Program-made: the position numbers and the translations under genes
The notes under the pieces: model-generated
Database searches by the model: none
What the model was told of the DNA's origin: nothing
The model's input: only the letters and a program-made list of their open reading frames with translations
Assembly: GCA_030728245.1 (NCBI GenBank)
Contig: JANQZX010000012.1
Location: 1-49,055 of the forward strand
Source of the DNA: Saprospiraceae bacterium
GTDB taxonomy: Bacteria; Bacteroidota; Bacteroidia; Chitinophagales; Saprospiraceae
DNA: 49,055 nucleotides
Reading direction: 5' to 3'
In this document: positions 17,995-27,549 of the stretch, one piece after another
Position numbering within the stretch: the stretch's first letter is position 1
Layout of the letters: the number at the start of each line of letters is the position of its first letter

Positions 17995-18864
17995 CTATTT
18001 CCGTCGACTGATATCAGGACAACGAAGATTTCCAAAAAAATAAAGAAAACCTACCTCTAAAAAGGCAAAAGCATCTTTATTATCAGCGTTTCCGCGCATA
18101 AATCCTGTTTTATTAATACCAGGATTAGCAGCGGCACTTAAAGATCTGTCTGACATGGCAACGGCGAGAGATCCAACATTTCCCCTTTCCAGAAATAAAC
18201 GTCTTCTATCGGGATAAACAGTGCTTACGTCATCTAAATAATCTGTGAAAGTAGTTCGTCCACTTAGCTCAATTTGCATACTCCAACGCTCCGATAAATC
18301 ATACTTCATACCTACGCCAAATAAAAAAGCGGCTGAGAGGGTATAATACTCCTTTCCTTTAAATTGCCCTTCCGTTCCTAAAGGTCTGAGATCTACCCAT
18401 TTATTAAGATAGTAAGTTTGGGGGTTAAACTGAAAAACACTGGCACCCAATAGAAAATAGGGAGAAAAATATTCATCTTTGCTACCATGGGTAAAAGGTA
18501 AAAAATTAAATTCCAATTGGGAAGAAACCTCTGTTATAGGAGAGCGAAAAGAAAGATTTCTTTCTAATTCAAAAGGATTATTTGAAATGGCATCAGAAGC
18601 GGAAACCACGGCATAATTAGCAGCAAATTTCAAAGCTATCCGGTTATTAAAATTATACCTTGCCATTAAACCGAAAGCCTCTCCGGGTTTTTCAAGATTA
18701 TATTTTGTATTTAAATCTCCGAAATAATGAGCAGCACCTACCCAAAGACCTGCCTCCCAACCCACTTGGGACCAGGCATTTACTTTAGAAAATACAATAA
18801 TACAACAAGCAAAAATAAACCTGATAAATCTTTTTTTTAAAACAAGCATAGGATGTAAGTGCAT
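17995..18864 (-). CDS. DUF6089 family outer-membrane beta-barrel protein
   Basis: About 289 residues from ATG 18864 (284 from ATG 18849; the frame further upstream relies on TTG). A signal peptide with a Lys/Arg-rich start is followed by a hydrophobic core ending at AWSQ. The mature N-terminus GWEAGLWVGAAHYFGDLNT and the later alternation of aromatic beta-strands match DUF6089, a Bacteroidota outer-membrane barrel family. As far as I recall, the type IX secretion component PorG belongs to or near this family, so a role at the outer membrane in secretion is possible but unproven. No other type IX gene is nearby. Confidence 0.8.
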   Translation of the reverse strand: MHLHPMLVLKKRFIRFIFACCIIVFSKVNAWSQVGWEAGLWVGAAHYFGDLNTKYNLEKPGEAFGLMARYNFNNRIALKFAANYAVVSASDAISNNPFELERNLSFRSPITEVSSQLEFNFLPFTHGSKDEYFSPYFLLGASVFQFNPQTYYLNKWVDLRPLGTEGQFKGKEYYTLSAAFLFGVGMKYDLSERWSMQIELSGRTTFTDYLDDVSTVYPDRRRLFLERGNVGSLAVAMSDRSLSAAANPGINKTGFMRGNADNKDAFAFLEVGFLYFFGNLRCPDISRRK

Positions 18865-18925
18865 GCTTTTAGTGCATTCATTATTCAAAAACGACGAGAA
18901 CTCATCTATGGTATATAAAAAAAAC

Positions 18926-19579
18926 TTAATTTTTCTTTACATCATCATTAAAATCATCGAACAAACCATCATCATCTAAATCATCAAAATCAATATCCTC
19001 ATCATCGTCGTCCTCATCCTCGAGCCAATCTTCTTCGACGATATCCTCTAAGATTTCGTTCACTTCTTCCAAATCAAAAAAGGTAGGATCAAAATCGCCC
19101 ATCGTTTCACGCATTTCCCTTTCCTCTTCATTTTTTGGATTTAGCAATGCCTCCTTTAACTCCATGTAAGCTGCCGGGCCACCGCAATCTTCAAAAGGAC
19201 AGGCATTTTCCCCAGCAAACGCCACAGGCAATAGTTCCTCCTCAAGAGTTACTATTTTAAGTAATGTAAGGGTATGCATCCAACCATCTCCCAAATCATA
19301 TTCATATTCAAAAGAATCATTTTCCTTTAAGCCAAGTTCATGCAACAATGTATCATCTGCATCCAACATTTTGGTACTGACTACATCATCCTCATCAATT
19401 AACCCATACCATATACCATCCTTTTTAAATTGAAAAAGATGGTCATTTTCCCAACCCATAACCACTTGAATTACTTGATGCAGATCAAATAAACTATGCA
19501 ATTCACTCACTTGAAAAGTTCTCCAAACCTCGGGAGTGACCTCATTCAAAGAAACTCGAAATTGATAATATTTTTCCAT
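18926..19579 (-). CDS. PRiA4 ORF-3-like protein with acidic tail
   Basis: A 217-residue cytosolic protein. Residues 1-130 contain the plasmid pRiA4b ORF-3 fold: FRVSLNEVTPEVWRTFQV, then a HSLFDLHQVIQVVMGWEND block and FEYEYDLGDGWMHTLTL. The last 35 residues are almost entirely Asp/Glu with Phe/Leu, a disordered acidic tail. The family is widespread, often near mobile DNA, and its biochemical role is not established. It lies 18 bp downstream of scpA on the same strand and is probably cotranscribed with it. Confidence 0.88.
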   Translation of the reverse strand: MEKYYQFRVSLNEVTPEVWRTFQVSELHSLFDLHQVIQVVMGWENDHLFQFKKDGIWYGLIDEDDVVSTKMLDADDTLLHELGLKENDSFEYEYDLGDGWMHTLTLLKIVTLEEELLPVAFAGENACPFEDCGGPAAYMELKEALLNPKNEEEREMRETMGDFDPTFFDLEEVNEILEDIVEEDWLEDEDDDDEDIDFDDLDDDGLFDDFNDDVKKN

Positions 19580-19597
19580 AACAATAATTTATTTAAA

Positions 19598-20359
19598 TCA
19601 GTAATTTACTTCTTCCCAGGGTTCTATCCAAAAAGAATTTAAACCGTCGCCCGAAATTAATCTAAAAACTTCAAGATTTAAAAGTTCCAGCAAAGCAAGG
19701 AAGGTAACAATCGCCTGATATCTGTCAACACAATGTTGAAAAACGTCGGTGAAAGCAGCTTTTCCCTTTTCTTTTACCACAGAAACAAGAATATTCTGTT
19801 GATCTTCAATGGTATAATTAATTCGAACAATTTCATGAACGGCCGCAGGTTTTTTGACTTCTAACCGACGCATCACCGATTCGAACGTCCGCAGCAGTTT
19901 GAACAGAGAGATCGTTTCTAAAGAAGCATCTGCCAATGCCTGATTAGCAAGCATTTTTATTTCAGATTCGAGATTCCCCCTTTCAAATTTCTTCTCTCTC
20001 TCATCTTCCCAATCGCGAAAAGTATCTAAAACTTCTTTAAATTTTTTATACTCCAGCAGCCTGCTAACTAATTCCTCTCTTGGGTCTATTTCGTTTCCAG
20101 CCTCATCAACGGGTTTTCTTGGGAGCAACAATCTGGCCTTAATGCGGCAAAGAGTAGCGGCCACAACGACAAATTCACTGGCTAAATCAATGTTTAACCT
20201 TTCCATTTGATGTATGTAGGTTAAAAAATCCTCAGTAACTTTTGATATCGGAATATCATTAATATCCAATTCATCTCTTTCAATAAAGAAGAGCAACAGA
20301 TCGAAAGGCCCTTCAAATTGGGGGAGATGAATCGTATAAGTTTCTGCCGTAGCGTACAT
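19598..20359 (-). CDS. scpA: Segregation and condensation protein A
   Basis: A 253-residue kleisin-type protein that bridges the SMC ATPase heads and binds ScpB in chromosome compaction. The N-terminal signature FEGPFDLLLFFIERDELDI with ISKVTEDFLTYI is diagnostic; the middle is a coiled-coil and charged region, and the C-terminal winged-helix segment (FLALLELLNLEVFRL) binds the SMC head. ATG 20359 is chosen because the upstream extension to 20377 begins with TTG. scpB and smc are not in the window. It is first in a unit with the PRiA4 ORF-3-like gene. Confidence 0.93.
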   Translation of the reverse strand: MYATAETYTIHLPQFEGPFDLLLFFIERDELDINDIPISKVTEDFLTYIHQMERLNIDLASEFVVVAATLCRIKARLLLPRKPVDEAGNEIDPREELVSRLLEYKKFKEVLDTFRDWEDEREKKFERGNLESEIKMLANQALADASLETISLFKLLRTFESVMRRLEVKKPAAVHEIVRINYTIEDQQNILVSVVKEKGKAAFTDVFQHCVDRYQAIVTFLALLELLNLEVFRLISGDGLNSFWIEPWEEVNY

Positions 20360-20437
20360 ACTGAAGGATTTACCCAAATAGCTTTAAAAAACTCAAATAT
20401 AGTTAGATTTACAGATTAAAAATAGTATTAGTTTGTT

Positions 20438-21145
20438 ATGTCTAAAGGAATCATATATTTAATGCCATCTCCCCTGGGAGAAGGAGGGGAACATGCCATT
20501 GCTCCGTATCTTTTACAACGTATAGAAAATTGCTCTTACATCATTTCTGAGAGAGGAAAAACCACTCGTGCGCATTTAAAAATATTACTTCCCAACCTGT
20601 CTCTGGAGAAAATAACTTTTATGGAACTTCCCAAGCACCATCCCGCTCAAGCGATAGAAGTTTTACTTGAACCTGCCCTAAAGGGAAATGATATTTGTTT
20701 ATTTTCTGAAGCTGGCTGTCCGGGCATTGCTGATCCCGGCGCAGAAGTAGTAAAACTAGCCCATCATTTGCAAATTAGGGTGGTTCCTATGGTTGGCCCT
20801 TCTTCTATATTATTAGCTTTAATGGCCTCCGGTTTGAATGGTCAAAGATTTACCTTTATGGGATATTTGCCCGTAAAAAAGCCTGAATTAGTCGCTCAAC
20901 TTAAGGTTATGGTAAATGAGATATCAAAAAATGCAACCACCTTTTTATTTATCGAAACGCCTTACAGGAATGAGGCTTGTTTAGATGTTTTACTCCAAAA
21001 CTTACCCGATAATACCCGATTATGCATTGCTGCAGACCTAACCTTACCCGATGAATTCATTTCGACAAGAACCATTCAGCAATGGAAAAAAACCGGATTT
21101 CCAAATATCCACAAAAAACCCGCCTTATTTCTGATAGGGCAATAA
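20438..21145 (+). CDS. RsmI-like SAM-dependent methyltransferase (tetrapyrrole-methylase fold)
   Basis: A 235-residue protein related to RsmI, which 2'-O-methylates C1402 of 16S rRNA. It has GIIYLMPSPLGEGG at the N-terminus in place of the usual ATPIGN stretch, then FSEAGCPGIADPGAEVV and VVPMVGPSSILLALMASGL (SAM-binding loops) and FMGYLP. It is shorter than typical RsmI (about 280) and lacks the C-terminal extension, which fits a Bacteroidota paralogue group of unproved target. It is divergent from scpA; nadA follows 62 bp downstream. Confidence 0.82.
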   Translation: MSKGIIYLMPSPLGEGGEHAIAPYLLQRIENCSYIISERGKTTRAHLKILLPNLSLEKITFMELPKHHPAQAIEVLLEPALKGNDICLFSEAGCPGIADPGAEVVKLAHHLQIRVVPMVGPSSILLALMASGLNGQRFTFMGYLPVKKPELVAQLKVMVNEISKNATTFLFIETPYRNEACLDVLLQNLPDNTRLCIAADLTLPDEFISTRTIQQWKKTGFPNIHKKPALFLIGQ

Positions 21146-21207
21146 CACCGCGGTAACTTATCTAATTTTTACTTATTTTTACCAAACAAACCTTTCATAA
21201 ATTGCCA

Positions 21208-22209
21208 ATGGATATATTATCAGCCCTTCCAAATTTACAAAAAAAAGGATTCCTCGATCTGGCCATAGATCCCACTATCGATTTATTTGAGGAAATTAAC
21301 AAGCTGAAAAAGGAAAAGAACGCGGTCATTTTAGCTCACTATTATCAAGAGCCTGACATTCAGGATATTGCTGATTATATCGGAGATAGTCTCGGATTAT
21401 CCCAGGAGGCGGCAAGAACAAAGGCTGATTTAATTGTCTTTGCTGGTGTTCATTTTATGGCGGAAACAGCTAAAATTCTCTGCCCGGATAAGAAAGTAGT
21501 TCTTCCTGATTTAAAAGCGGGTTGCTCTCTTGCCGATTCCGCGCCTGCTCCATTGTTCAAGAAATTTATGGAGAAATATCCAGGTCATACCGTAGTGAGT
21601 TATATCAATTGCACGGCTGAATTGAAGACATTGACTGATATTTGCTGTACGTCGAGTAATGCGGTACAGGTCATAGAATCTATTCCAAAGGATCAACCAA
21701 TAGTTTTCGCCCCCGATAAAAATTTAGGCGCTTACTTAAATAAAAAAACGGGAAGGAACATGGTATTGTGGAATGGTGCCTGTATGGTCCATGAAATTTT
21801 TTCCGCTGAAAAAATAGACAAGCTGATGGCTCAATATCCTGAAGCTGAACTTATTGCACATCCGGAATGCGAAGAAGTTATTTTACGTAAAGCCCATTAT
21901 ATAGCCTCTACCACTGGCCTGTTAAACTACACGATAAAAAGTAAAAAAACATCTTTTATTGTAGCCACTGAGTCGGGCATTATTCATCAAATGGAAAAAT
22001 ATTCTCCCGATAAAATATTTATTCCCGCTCCTCCTGAAAATTCTTGTGCCTGTAACGAGTGCCCACACATGAGGTTAAATACGTTGGAAAAAGTATATCT
22101 TGCTCTGAAATATGAACTACCAGAGATTACGCTCTCCGATTATGTTCTTGAGAAAGGAAGATCATGTATTGATAGAATGTTAACTATTTCGGCCAATGCC
22201 GGACTATAA
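21208..22209 (+). CDS. nadA: Quinolinate synthase A
   Basis: A 333-residue cytosolic [4Fe-4S] enzyme that condenses iminoaspartate with dihydroxyacetone phosphate to quinolinate in NAD biosynthesis. It has [19 protein letters not shown] (substrate site), and the three cluster-ligand regions [16 protein letters not shown] and CACNECPHM. Three homologous alpha/beta modules are implied by the repeated segments. ATG 21208 is used; the six-base extension upstream starts with TTG. Partners nadB and nadC are not in the window. Confidence 0.96.
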   Translation: MDILSALPNLQKKGFLDLAIDPTIDLFEEINKLKKEKNAVILAHYYQEPDIQDIADYIGDSLGLSQEAARTKADLIVFAGVHFMAETAKILCPDKKVVLPDLKAGCSLADSAPAPLFKKFMEKYPGHTVVSYINCTAELKTLTDICCTSSNAVQVIESIPKDQPIVFAPDKNLGAYLNKKTGRNMVLWNGACMVHEIFSAEKIDKLMAQYPEAELIAHPECEEVILRKAHYIASTTGLLNYTIKSKKTSFIVATESGIIHQMEKYSPDKIFIPAPPENSCACNECPHMRLNTLEKVYLALKYELPEITLSDYVLEKGRSCIDRMLTISANAGL

Positions 22210-22218
22210 ATAAGATGT

Positions 22219-23676
22219 ATGAAAAAAGTTTATCCTCTATTTATTTTGTTTTTGGCTGCTCAATGGTCAATAGGGCAAAATAGTTTACCGTCGTCGATAG
22301 CCAATGAAAAAAAGGCCGTAATTCAATCTCTGGAAGCCAAAAAGCAACAGTATGTAGATGTGGCAACCAATATCTGGAATCTGGCTGAATTAGGTTATAA
22401 AGAGGGAAAAAGTGCTAATCTCTTGCAATCTATGCTCAAAGAGGAAGGCTTTACTATCGAAACTGGCGTGGCAGGTATTCCCACTGCATTTACAGCTACT
22501 TTCGGCAGCGGAACCCCTGTGATTGGTGTGCTTGGAGAATACGACGCGTTACCTGGATTTTCACAAGATGCAGTACCTTTTAAAAAGGAGTTGGCAGGTA
22601 ATACCAACGGCCATGCCTGCGGTCACCATTTGTTTGGATCTGCCTCTTCAGCTGCGGCTATTGCCGTTAAAAACTGGCTAAAAACAACAGGTCGGAAAGG
22701 TACCATCCGCTTTTATGGAACACCCGCTGAAGAAGGAGGCGCTGGTAAGGTGTACATGGTTCGCGCAGGCTTATTTCAAGATGTTGATGCCGTTATTCAT
22801 TGGCACCCGGGAGACGATAACAATGCTAATCCCATTTCTTCTCTGTCAAATAAGTCGGCTAAATTTCGTTTCCGTGGCATTGCCTCTCATGCCGCCGCTT
22901 CTCCTGAACGTGGAAGATCAGCCCTCGATGCCGTGGAAGCGCTAAATTATATGGTCAATATGATGAGGGAACATATTCCGGAAAAATCAAGAGTTCACTA
23001 CGTGATTACAAAAGGTGGAGAGGCCCCGAATGTTGTACCCGCATTTGCCGAAGTATATTATTATATACGTCATCCGGAAATGGATGTCGTCAAAGACCTT
23101 TTCAACAGAGTTACCAAAGCGGCTGAAGGAGCTGCACTGGGAACAGGAACTACGATGGATTATGAGGTAATACATGGGGTTTATAATTTGCTTCCTAACC
23201 AAATCCTATCTACTAACTTGTATGAAAATTTAAAAACGGTAGGAGGTGTTAATTACGACAAAACAGAGGAAGATTTTGCCCTTAAAATTTTCCCTTCCCT
23301 AAATAGAAAAGACGTAAATATTTCTGATGCAGCCCAAGTAAAACCTTATGCAGACCAGAGTGACGAGGCATTTGGTTCCACCGACGTCGGCGATATAAGC
23401 TGGCTTGTTCCTACGGCTGGTATTTCAAGTGCCACCTGGGTTCCTGGTACCGCTGCACATAGCTGGCAGGCCGTTGCTGCAGGCGGCATGTCCATAGGGC
23501 ACAAGGGAATGATGGTGGCTGCTAAAACCATGGCACTCACTATAATGGATTGCTTAGTGAACCCAGAAATGTTGAAAAATGCTAAACTGGAGTTATTAAA
23601 GAGAAGAGGTGGTGATCAATTTAAATATGAAGCCCTCCTTGGCGATAGAAATCCTCCATTAGATTATAGAAATTAA
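22219..23676 (+). CDS. Exported M20 family amidohydrolase (AbgB-like)
   Basis: A 485-residue metallohydrolase with a signal peptide (to about residue 19, WSIGQ), so it acts in the periplasm or outside. Metal-binding segments of the M20 aminoacylase/amidohydrolase family are clear: GVLGEYDALPGF, GHACGHHLFGSA, GTPAEEGGAGK, HWHPGDD, and GTAAHSWQAVA. The lid/dimerisation domain lies at about 210-330. It most resembles the AbgB group, which cleaves amide-linked amino acids such as p-aminobenzoyl-glutamate; the exact substrate is unknown. It starts 9 bp after nadA and is followed 12 bp later by the nucleotidyltransferase gene, so the three may be cotranscribed. Confidence 0.92.
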   Translation: MKKVYPLFILFLAAQWSIGQNSLPSSIANEKKAVIQSLEAKKQQYVDVATNIWNLAELGYKEGKSANLLQSMLKEEGFTIETGVAGIPTAFTATFGSGTPVIGVLGEYDALPGFSQDAVPFKKELAGNTNGHACGHHLFGSASSAAAIAVKNWLKTTGRKGTIRFYGTPAEEGGAGKVYMVRAGLFQDVDAVIHWHPGDDNNANPISSLSNKSAKFRFRGIASHAAASPERGRSALDAVEALNYMVNMMREHIPEKSRVHYVITKGGEAPNVVPAFAEVYYYIRHPEMDVVKDLFNRVTKAAEGAALGTGTTMDYEVIHGVYNLLPNQILSTNLYENLKTVGGVNYDKTEEDFALKIFPSLNRKDVNISDAAQVKPYADQSDEAFGSTDVGDISWLVPTAGISSATWVPGTAAHSWQAVAAGGMSIGHKGMMVAAKTMALTIMDCLVNPEMLKNAKLELLKRRGGDQFKYEALLGDRNPPLDYRN

Positions 23677-23688
23677 TAAAAATATAAA

Positions 23689-24594
23689 ATGAAACCTACT
23701 TTATTGGTCTTGGCCGCTGGCATGGGGTCTCGTTATGGTGGACTAAAACAAATAGATCCTGTTGGTTTAAATGATGAAACCATTTTGGAATTTTCGGTAT
23801 ATGATGCAATCAAAGCTGGATTTGGTAAAGTAGTTTTTATCATTCGTCGGTCTATTGAGCAACCTTTTAAGGAAAAAATAGGCATTACTTTTGAAAATAT
23901 TATCCCCGTTGAATATGTTTTTCAAGAGTCATCCTCGCCAATAGCTGAACTTCCTCCTATACCCGAGAGGGAAAAACCGTGGGGTACCGGTCATGCCGTT
24001 CTGGTCGCAGCAGACGTCATTAAAGAACCATTTGCTGTTATTAACGCTGATGATTTTTATGGCTTTGATAGTTTTGCTATTATGGCAAAATTTCTAACCA
24101 CGGAATGTTCTCCCGAAAAACATGCTATGATTGGCTATTATTTAAATAATACCCTTTCCGATTTTGGGGCTGTTTCCAGAGGTGTTTGCACCAGTAATGA
24201 ATCTGGATTTTTGACCAGTATTGCTGAAACCCATCAAATCATTAAAAACGACCAGAAGATTACGGGCGATTTAAATGGTACTAAGGTTACGTTGAATGAA
24301 AAAACCCTGGTTTCCATGAATTTCTGGGGCTTTCATCCTTCCATTTTTGAATATCTGCGTTTGGGTTTTATTGAATTTGTTGAAGAAAACAAGGACCACC
24401 CAAAAGCAGAATACTACATACCATTGGTTGCAGACCAGCTTATTGCCTCAGATAATGCAAAAATAGTAGTCATACCATCTGCAGCACAATGGTTTGGAGT
24501 TACCTATCAGGAAGACAAGCCTTTTGTCAAGGAAGCATTAAAAATGATAACGGAGCAAGGCGCTTATCCGACGTTGGGACTATGGTCAAAATAA
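23689..24594 (+). CDS. Sugar-nucleotidyltransferase-like protein
   Basis: A 301-residue GT-A/Rossmann nucleotidyltransferase. The signature LAAGMGSRYGGLKQIDPVG at residues 8-26 is the NTP-binding loop, GTGHAVLVA contacts the base and INADDFYG supplies the metal-binding Asp residues. It resembles glucose-1-phosphate thymidylyl/uridylyltransferases but belongs to a Bacteroidota group without an assigned sugar. No capsule or LPS gene is adjacent. It ends 10 bp from the convergent FadL-like gene. Confidence 0.87.
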   Translation: MKPTLLVLAAGMGSRYGGLKQIDPVGLNDETILEFSVYDAIKAGFGKVVFIIRRSIEQPFKEKIGITFENIIPVEYVFQESSSPIAELPPIPEREKPWGTGHAVLVAADVIKEPFAVINADDFYGFDSFAIMAKFLTTECSPEKHAMIGYYLNNTLSDFGAVSRGVCTSNESGFLTSIAETHQIIKNDQKITGDLNGTKVTLNEKTLVSMNFWGFHPSIFEYLRLGFIEFVEENKDHPKAEYYIPLVADQLIASDNAKIVVIPSAAQWFGVTYQEDKPFVKEALKMITEQGAYPTLGLWSK

Positions 24595-24604
24595 GGAGGA
24601 AACT

Positions 24605-26092
24605 TTAAAATTTAGAACCCACTGTAAAAATTAAGGATTGCTTCATTATCGCTTTGTCCACCTCTTGAAGAGGTGCATTTTGCGTTAGATAAGGAAAAAA
24701 TACTTCATTGAACTGATTATATCTAAAGCAGACATCAAAGAAGTATTTTTCTCCTCTTCTTCCTCCACCTATACTTAAAATAGTTTTTGAGGTTTCGTCA
24801 TCTTTAAAAGGAGAGGTATAAAACTGTAATCCTGCCCTTAAACGATAGAAGTTACTAATGACCGCTTCTCCGCCCATTCTAATAGCCACCGCCTGCCCAA
24901 GTCTTCCGGCAATTTCTATATTAGATTCATTTTCAGCTTCTTCAAAACCATTATAGTTGAATCTATTAGAGGCATAATTAACATATTCCACTTCCCCGCT
25001 AATAAAACCCTTTTTACCTAAAACAAGACCGACATTTCCAAAGTACCTCCATGGGGTTTTGAACCTATATTCAAAACTTCCTTCGGCGATAGCTTCACTT
25101 CCTAAAAATGCACCTGTTTCATTCGCATTTTCAAAATAATTATAGGTGAGTTCATTTTGATAAATATCAGAAACATTAAAGAAAGTGGGTGTGTGAACAG
25201 CCATACCAATACGAATATTGGGTTGTGGTTTCACAATAACGCCCAATTTAGCATTAGCTCCTCCTCCGGTAGTGCTCAATTCTTCCCTGTAACTCAAATC
25301 TTTAAAATAGGGAACACCGCCAGGTGCATTTACCTGATCCACCTCTGCATAATTCCTTACATTATAATAGGAAATGAAAGGAACGCCCACGGTAAGACCT
25401 ATAGATACCTTTTCATTATAATTTCCCGCAAGGGAAAAGGCCAGTTCGTTTAAGGAACCTGTATTTTGAATTTCCTGTTCCCTTTGTAAAAGAGCTTTTG
25501 GAGATAACTGGTAATCAATATCATACTTACCATCGCCATTCAGATCATATAGCGCACCAGCTTCGGAGGCAATACCTGTTTCAAAATCGTCCAACCCAAT
25601 TTCAGAATTAGCAATTTCCTGGAATCTTTGTAAAAGAGTCCCCTGGGAAGTTCCACTAAACCGGGTAGTGTTACTAAAATGATTCAAATTATTTAAAGTA
25701 ATGGCAAAATTCATTTGCTTCCACTTTTCAGAAATAGGCTGGGAAGTAAAAACCATTCCTAAGTTCTGGACATTGATACCTAGTTTACTTTCGGACAATG
25801 TAGAACCATTTCTATCTGAAATGAGTCTGGACGTTGTTCTGGTTGAGATAAAGGAGGGGGAAAAGGAAAATTCCGATTTCCTGTACAGAGCTATTCCAGC
25901 AGGATTACTGTTCACCGCACTAAGATCGGGACCAATAGCACCCATTGACCCACCCGTAGCAGAATATCGGGCTGTTCCTCCAGGTTCCTGATAACTAAAT
26001 CTTATAACATCTGCAATAGTTTGTCCAACTGAAAAGAAGGGCAAAAGGGAAATTATTAAAATAACAGACCATTTAATTGAGAGGGTATTCAT
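24605..26092 (-). CDS. FadL/OmpP1-like outer-membrane transport protein
   Basis: A 495-residue outer-membrane barrel with a signal peptide ending near residue 23 (FSVGQ). The N-terminal hatch-like region ATGGSMGAIGPDLSAVNSNP is typical of the FadL family, which lets hydrophobic compounds enter through a lateral opening. About 14 amphipathic strands follow, with a terminal Phe (TVGSKF). Likely substrates are fatty acids or other hydrophobic molecules; the AlkB-type enzyme elsewhere in the window could use such substrates, but they are 8 kb apart and not linked. Confidence 0.82.
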   Translation of the reverse strand: MNTLSIKWSVILIISLLPFFSVGQTIADVIRFSYQEPGGTARYSATGGSMGAIGPDLSAVNSNPAGIALYRKSEFSFSPSFISTRTTSRLISDRNGSTLSESKLGINVQNLGMVFTSQPISEKWKQMNFAITLNNLNHFSNTTRFSGTSQGTLLQRFQEIANSEIGLDDFETGIASEAGALYDLNGDGKYDIDYQLSPKALLQREQEIQNTGSLNELAFSLAGNYNEKVSIGLTVGVPFISYYNVRNYAEVDQVNAPGGVPYFKDLSYREELSTTGGGANAKLGVIVKPQPNIRIGMAVHTPTFFNVSDIYQNELTYNYFENANETGAFLGSEAIAEGSFEYRFKTPWRYFGNVGLVLGKKGFISGEVEYVNYASNRFNYNGFEEAENESNIEIAGRLGQAVAIRMGGEAVISNFYRLRAGLQFYTSPFKDDETSKTILSIGGGRRGEKYFFDVCFRYNQFNEVFFPYLTQNAPLQEVDKAIMKQSLIFTVGSKF

Positions 26093-26114
26093 AGCTATTT
26101 TATTTAGAAAAGGA

Positions 26115-26158
26115 ATAAAAAAAACGGGTGGAATATAACAACGTAATATTCCACCCGT
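26115..26158 (-). terminator. Rho-independent terminator
   Basis: A 13-bp perfect stem ACGGGTGGAATAT / ATATTCCACCCGT with a 9-nt loop. On the minus strand it is followed by a run of eight T, so it ends the Ser/Pro-rich protein gene (minus, ending at 26198) and lies 23 bp upstream of the FadL-like gene start. Confidence 0.92.
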
Positions 26159-26197
26159 TCAATTATGTTAAAATAACAATAGTTTGTTATTTAATGG

Positions 26198-27391
26198 TTA
26201 ATTAATAACTCTTCCTCCAGTAGATGTAGATCTACCGCCACTCGATGGACTACTACTTGAAGGTGACGAAGAAGAACCAGAATTTGATGGGGAACTTCTT
26301 GGTGTTGACCAACTTGGAGAAGATGAAGGCGATTCAAAACCTCTTGAAGGTGATGTACTTCTTGTAGAGCTATTGATTCTTTCTGTATTATTTCTAATAT
26401 CAGAAGAAGTTCTCGGCTGAATGGTAGTACTTGGACGTTGACGGCTATATTCCGTAGAAGGATTACCCGTTCTTGAGGGATACCCTGTAGATGGTATTCT
26501 GCTACTCTCACTGGTTGGATATCTACCGGCTCCTTGTACAGAAGGAGCATACCTTGGTACATCTGTTCCTTTAGTTCCCCGCGAAGTAGAAGGTATTCTG
26601 GAACCTCTTTCTGTGGCTACGTTTCTTCCGGCAGCAGGGTTTGTTCTTGGTGAACTCTCAATAGTTCCAATCTCAGGATTACGCGCACCAGGCACCGGGC
26701 CCACTGATCCTCCCCCTCTTCTTGGTCCGTAATATCCATTAGAAGCATCTACTGGTGTAGTTGGATTATTGTTGTTCTGGCCAAAATTATTGTAACCGTA
26801 GCCATTACCCCAGGTAGGTATAAAATTATAAAAATTATAAGAAGGCATAAACATCATTGGAGAGCCGACCCAACCAAAACTATTCATAGACATTCCCATT
26901 CCACCAAATCTTGAAAACGGTGAATTCCATCCCATCATAAATGGATCAATCATACCGAAGCTGTTCCATCTATTGAAATTTCCAAAACTATTGAAATTAT
27001 TCCATCGATTGAATCTGCTAAACATTCTCTGAGAATAGAAATCATCATAAATCAACATGGTTGTTGCAGACCTCATAAAAGGATCGTAATAAGCCATATC
27101 GATATAATATGGATCAAAGAAACTGAAACCTTGAAGTGGTCTGTGAAAACGACGAATTCTTGAGGTGTAATAAAAATCATAATCATCGTAATAGCTATCT
27201 GCCCCGTCAGAGAAACTTGTTTCATCTGCTGAATAGGATTCTGGTCTGTAAGAACCTAATCGGTTAGAGGAAGATGGATTATTTTTTAATTTAACCACTT
27301 CGTCAGGATTGTAATAAACATCATCCATTTGTGCACCCACGGGGCTGATAGCCAGCAGGGTGAACAGGGTAATAATCAGGGCGTATTTCAT
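26198..27391 (-). CDS. Secreted low-complexity Ser/Pro/Gly-rich protein
   Basis: A 397-residue protein from ATG 27391, chosen because it opens directly into a signal peptide (ALIITLFTLLAISPVGAQ); the frame extends to ATG 27442. Residues about 30-90 are acidic/Tyr-rich, 90-230 are rich in Phe, Tyr, Asn, Met and Gly (repeats like FNRWNSFG), and 230-397 are almost entirely Ser, Pro, Arg, Gly and Thr (SSPSSSSPSSGGRSTSTGG), predicted disordered. It is exported; the tail resembles cell-surface linker or adhesive regions. No known domain was recognised. Confidence 0.75.
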   Translation of the reverse strand: MKYALIITLFTLLAISPVGAQMDDVYYNPDEVVKLKNNPSSSNRLGSYRPESYSADETSFSDGADSYYDDYDFYYTSRIRRFHRPLQGFSFFDPYYIDMAYYDPFMRSATTMLIYDDFYSQRMFSRFNRWNNFNSFGNFNRWNSFGMIDPFMMGWNSPFSRFGGMGMSMNSFGWVGSPMMFMPSYNFYNFIPTWGNGYGYNNFGQNNNNPTTPVDASNGYYGPRRGGGSVGPVPGARNPEIGTIESSPRTNPAAGRNVATERGSRIPSTSRGTKGTDVPRYAPSVQGAGRYPTSESSRIPSTGYPSRTGNPSTEYSRQRPSTTIQPRTSSDIRNNTERINSSTRSTSPSRGFESPSSSPSWSTPRSSPSNSGSSSSPSSSSPSSGGRSTSTGGRVIN

Positions 27392-27427
27392 GACAATTAT
27401 TTTAAACGTGGAATTAATGAAATCATC

Positions 27428-27459
27428 TTTTAAATAGAACATCTAATTTATTACTTTTG
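27428..27459 (+). promoter_or_regulatory. Probable promoter for proS
   Basis: TACTTTTG at 27452-27459 is an exact match to the -7 pattern TAnnTTTG, with TTTT at 27428-27431, 20 nt upstream, as a weak -33. Transcription would start near 27466, about 84 nt before the ATG. Confidence 0.4.
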
Positions 27460-27549
27460 TCGCAATAAAGTTGTTAATGTTTGGTAAATTATGATATTTA
27501 TTTTGACATTTCGGCATTTTACTCTTTTTTTCACCTAATCCTGCATTGT

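Noticed and set aside
26191-26562. Minus-strand 123-codon frame inside the Ser/Pro-rich gene
   Set aside because: It is an out-of-frame shadow of low-complexity coding sequence.
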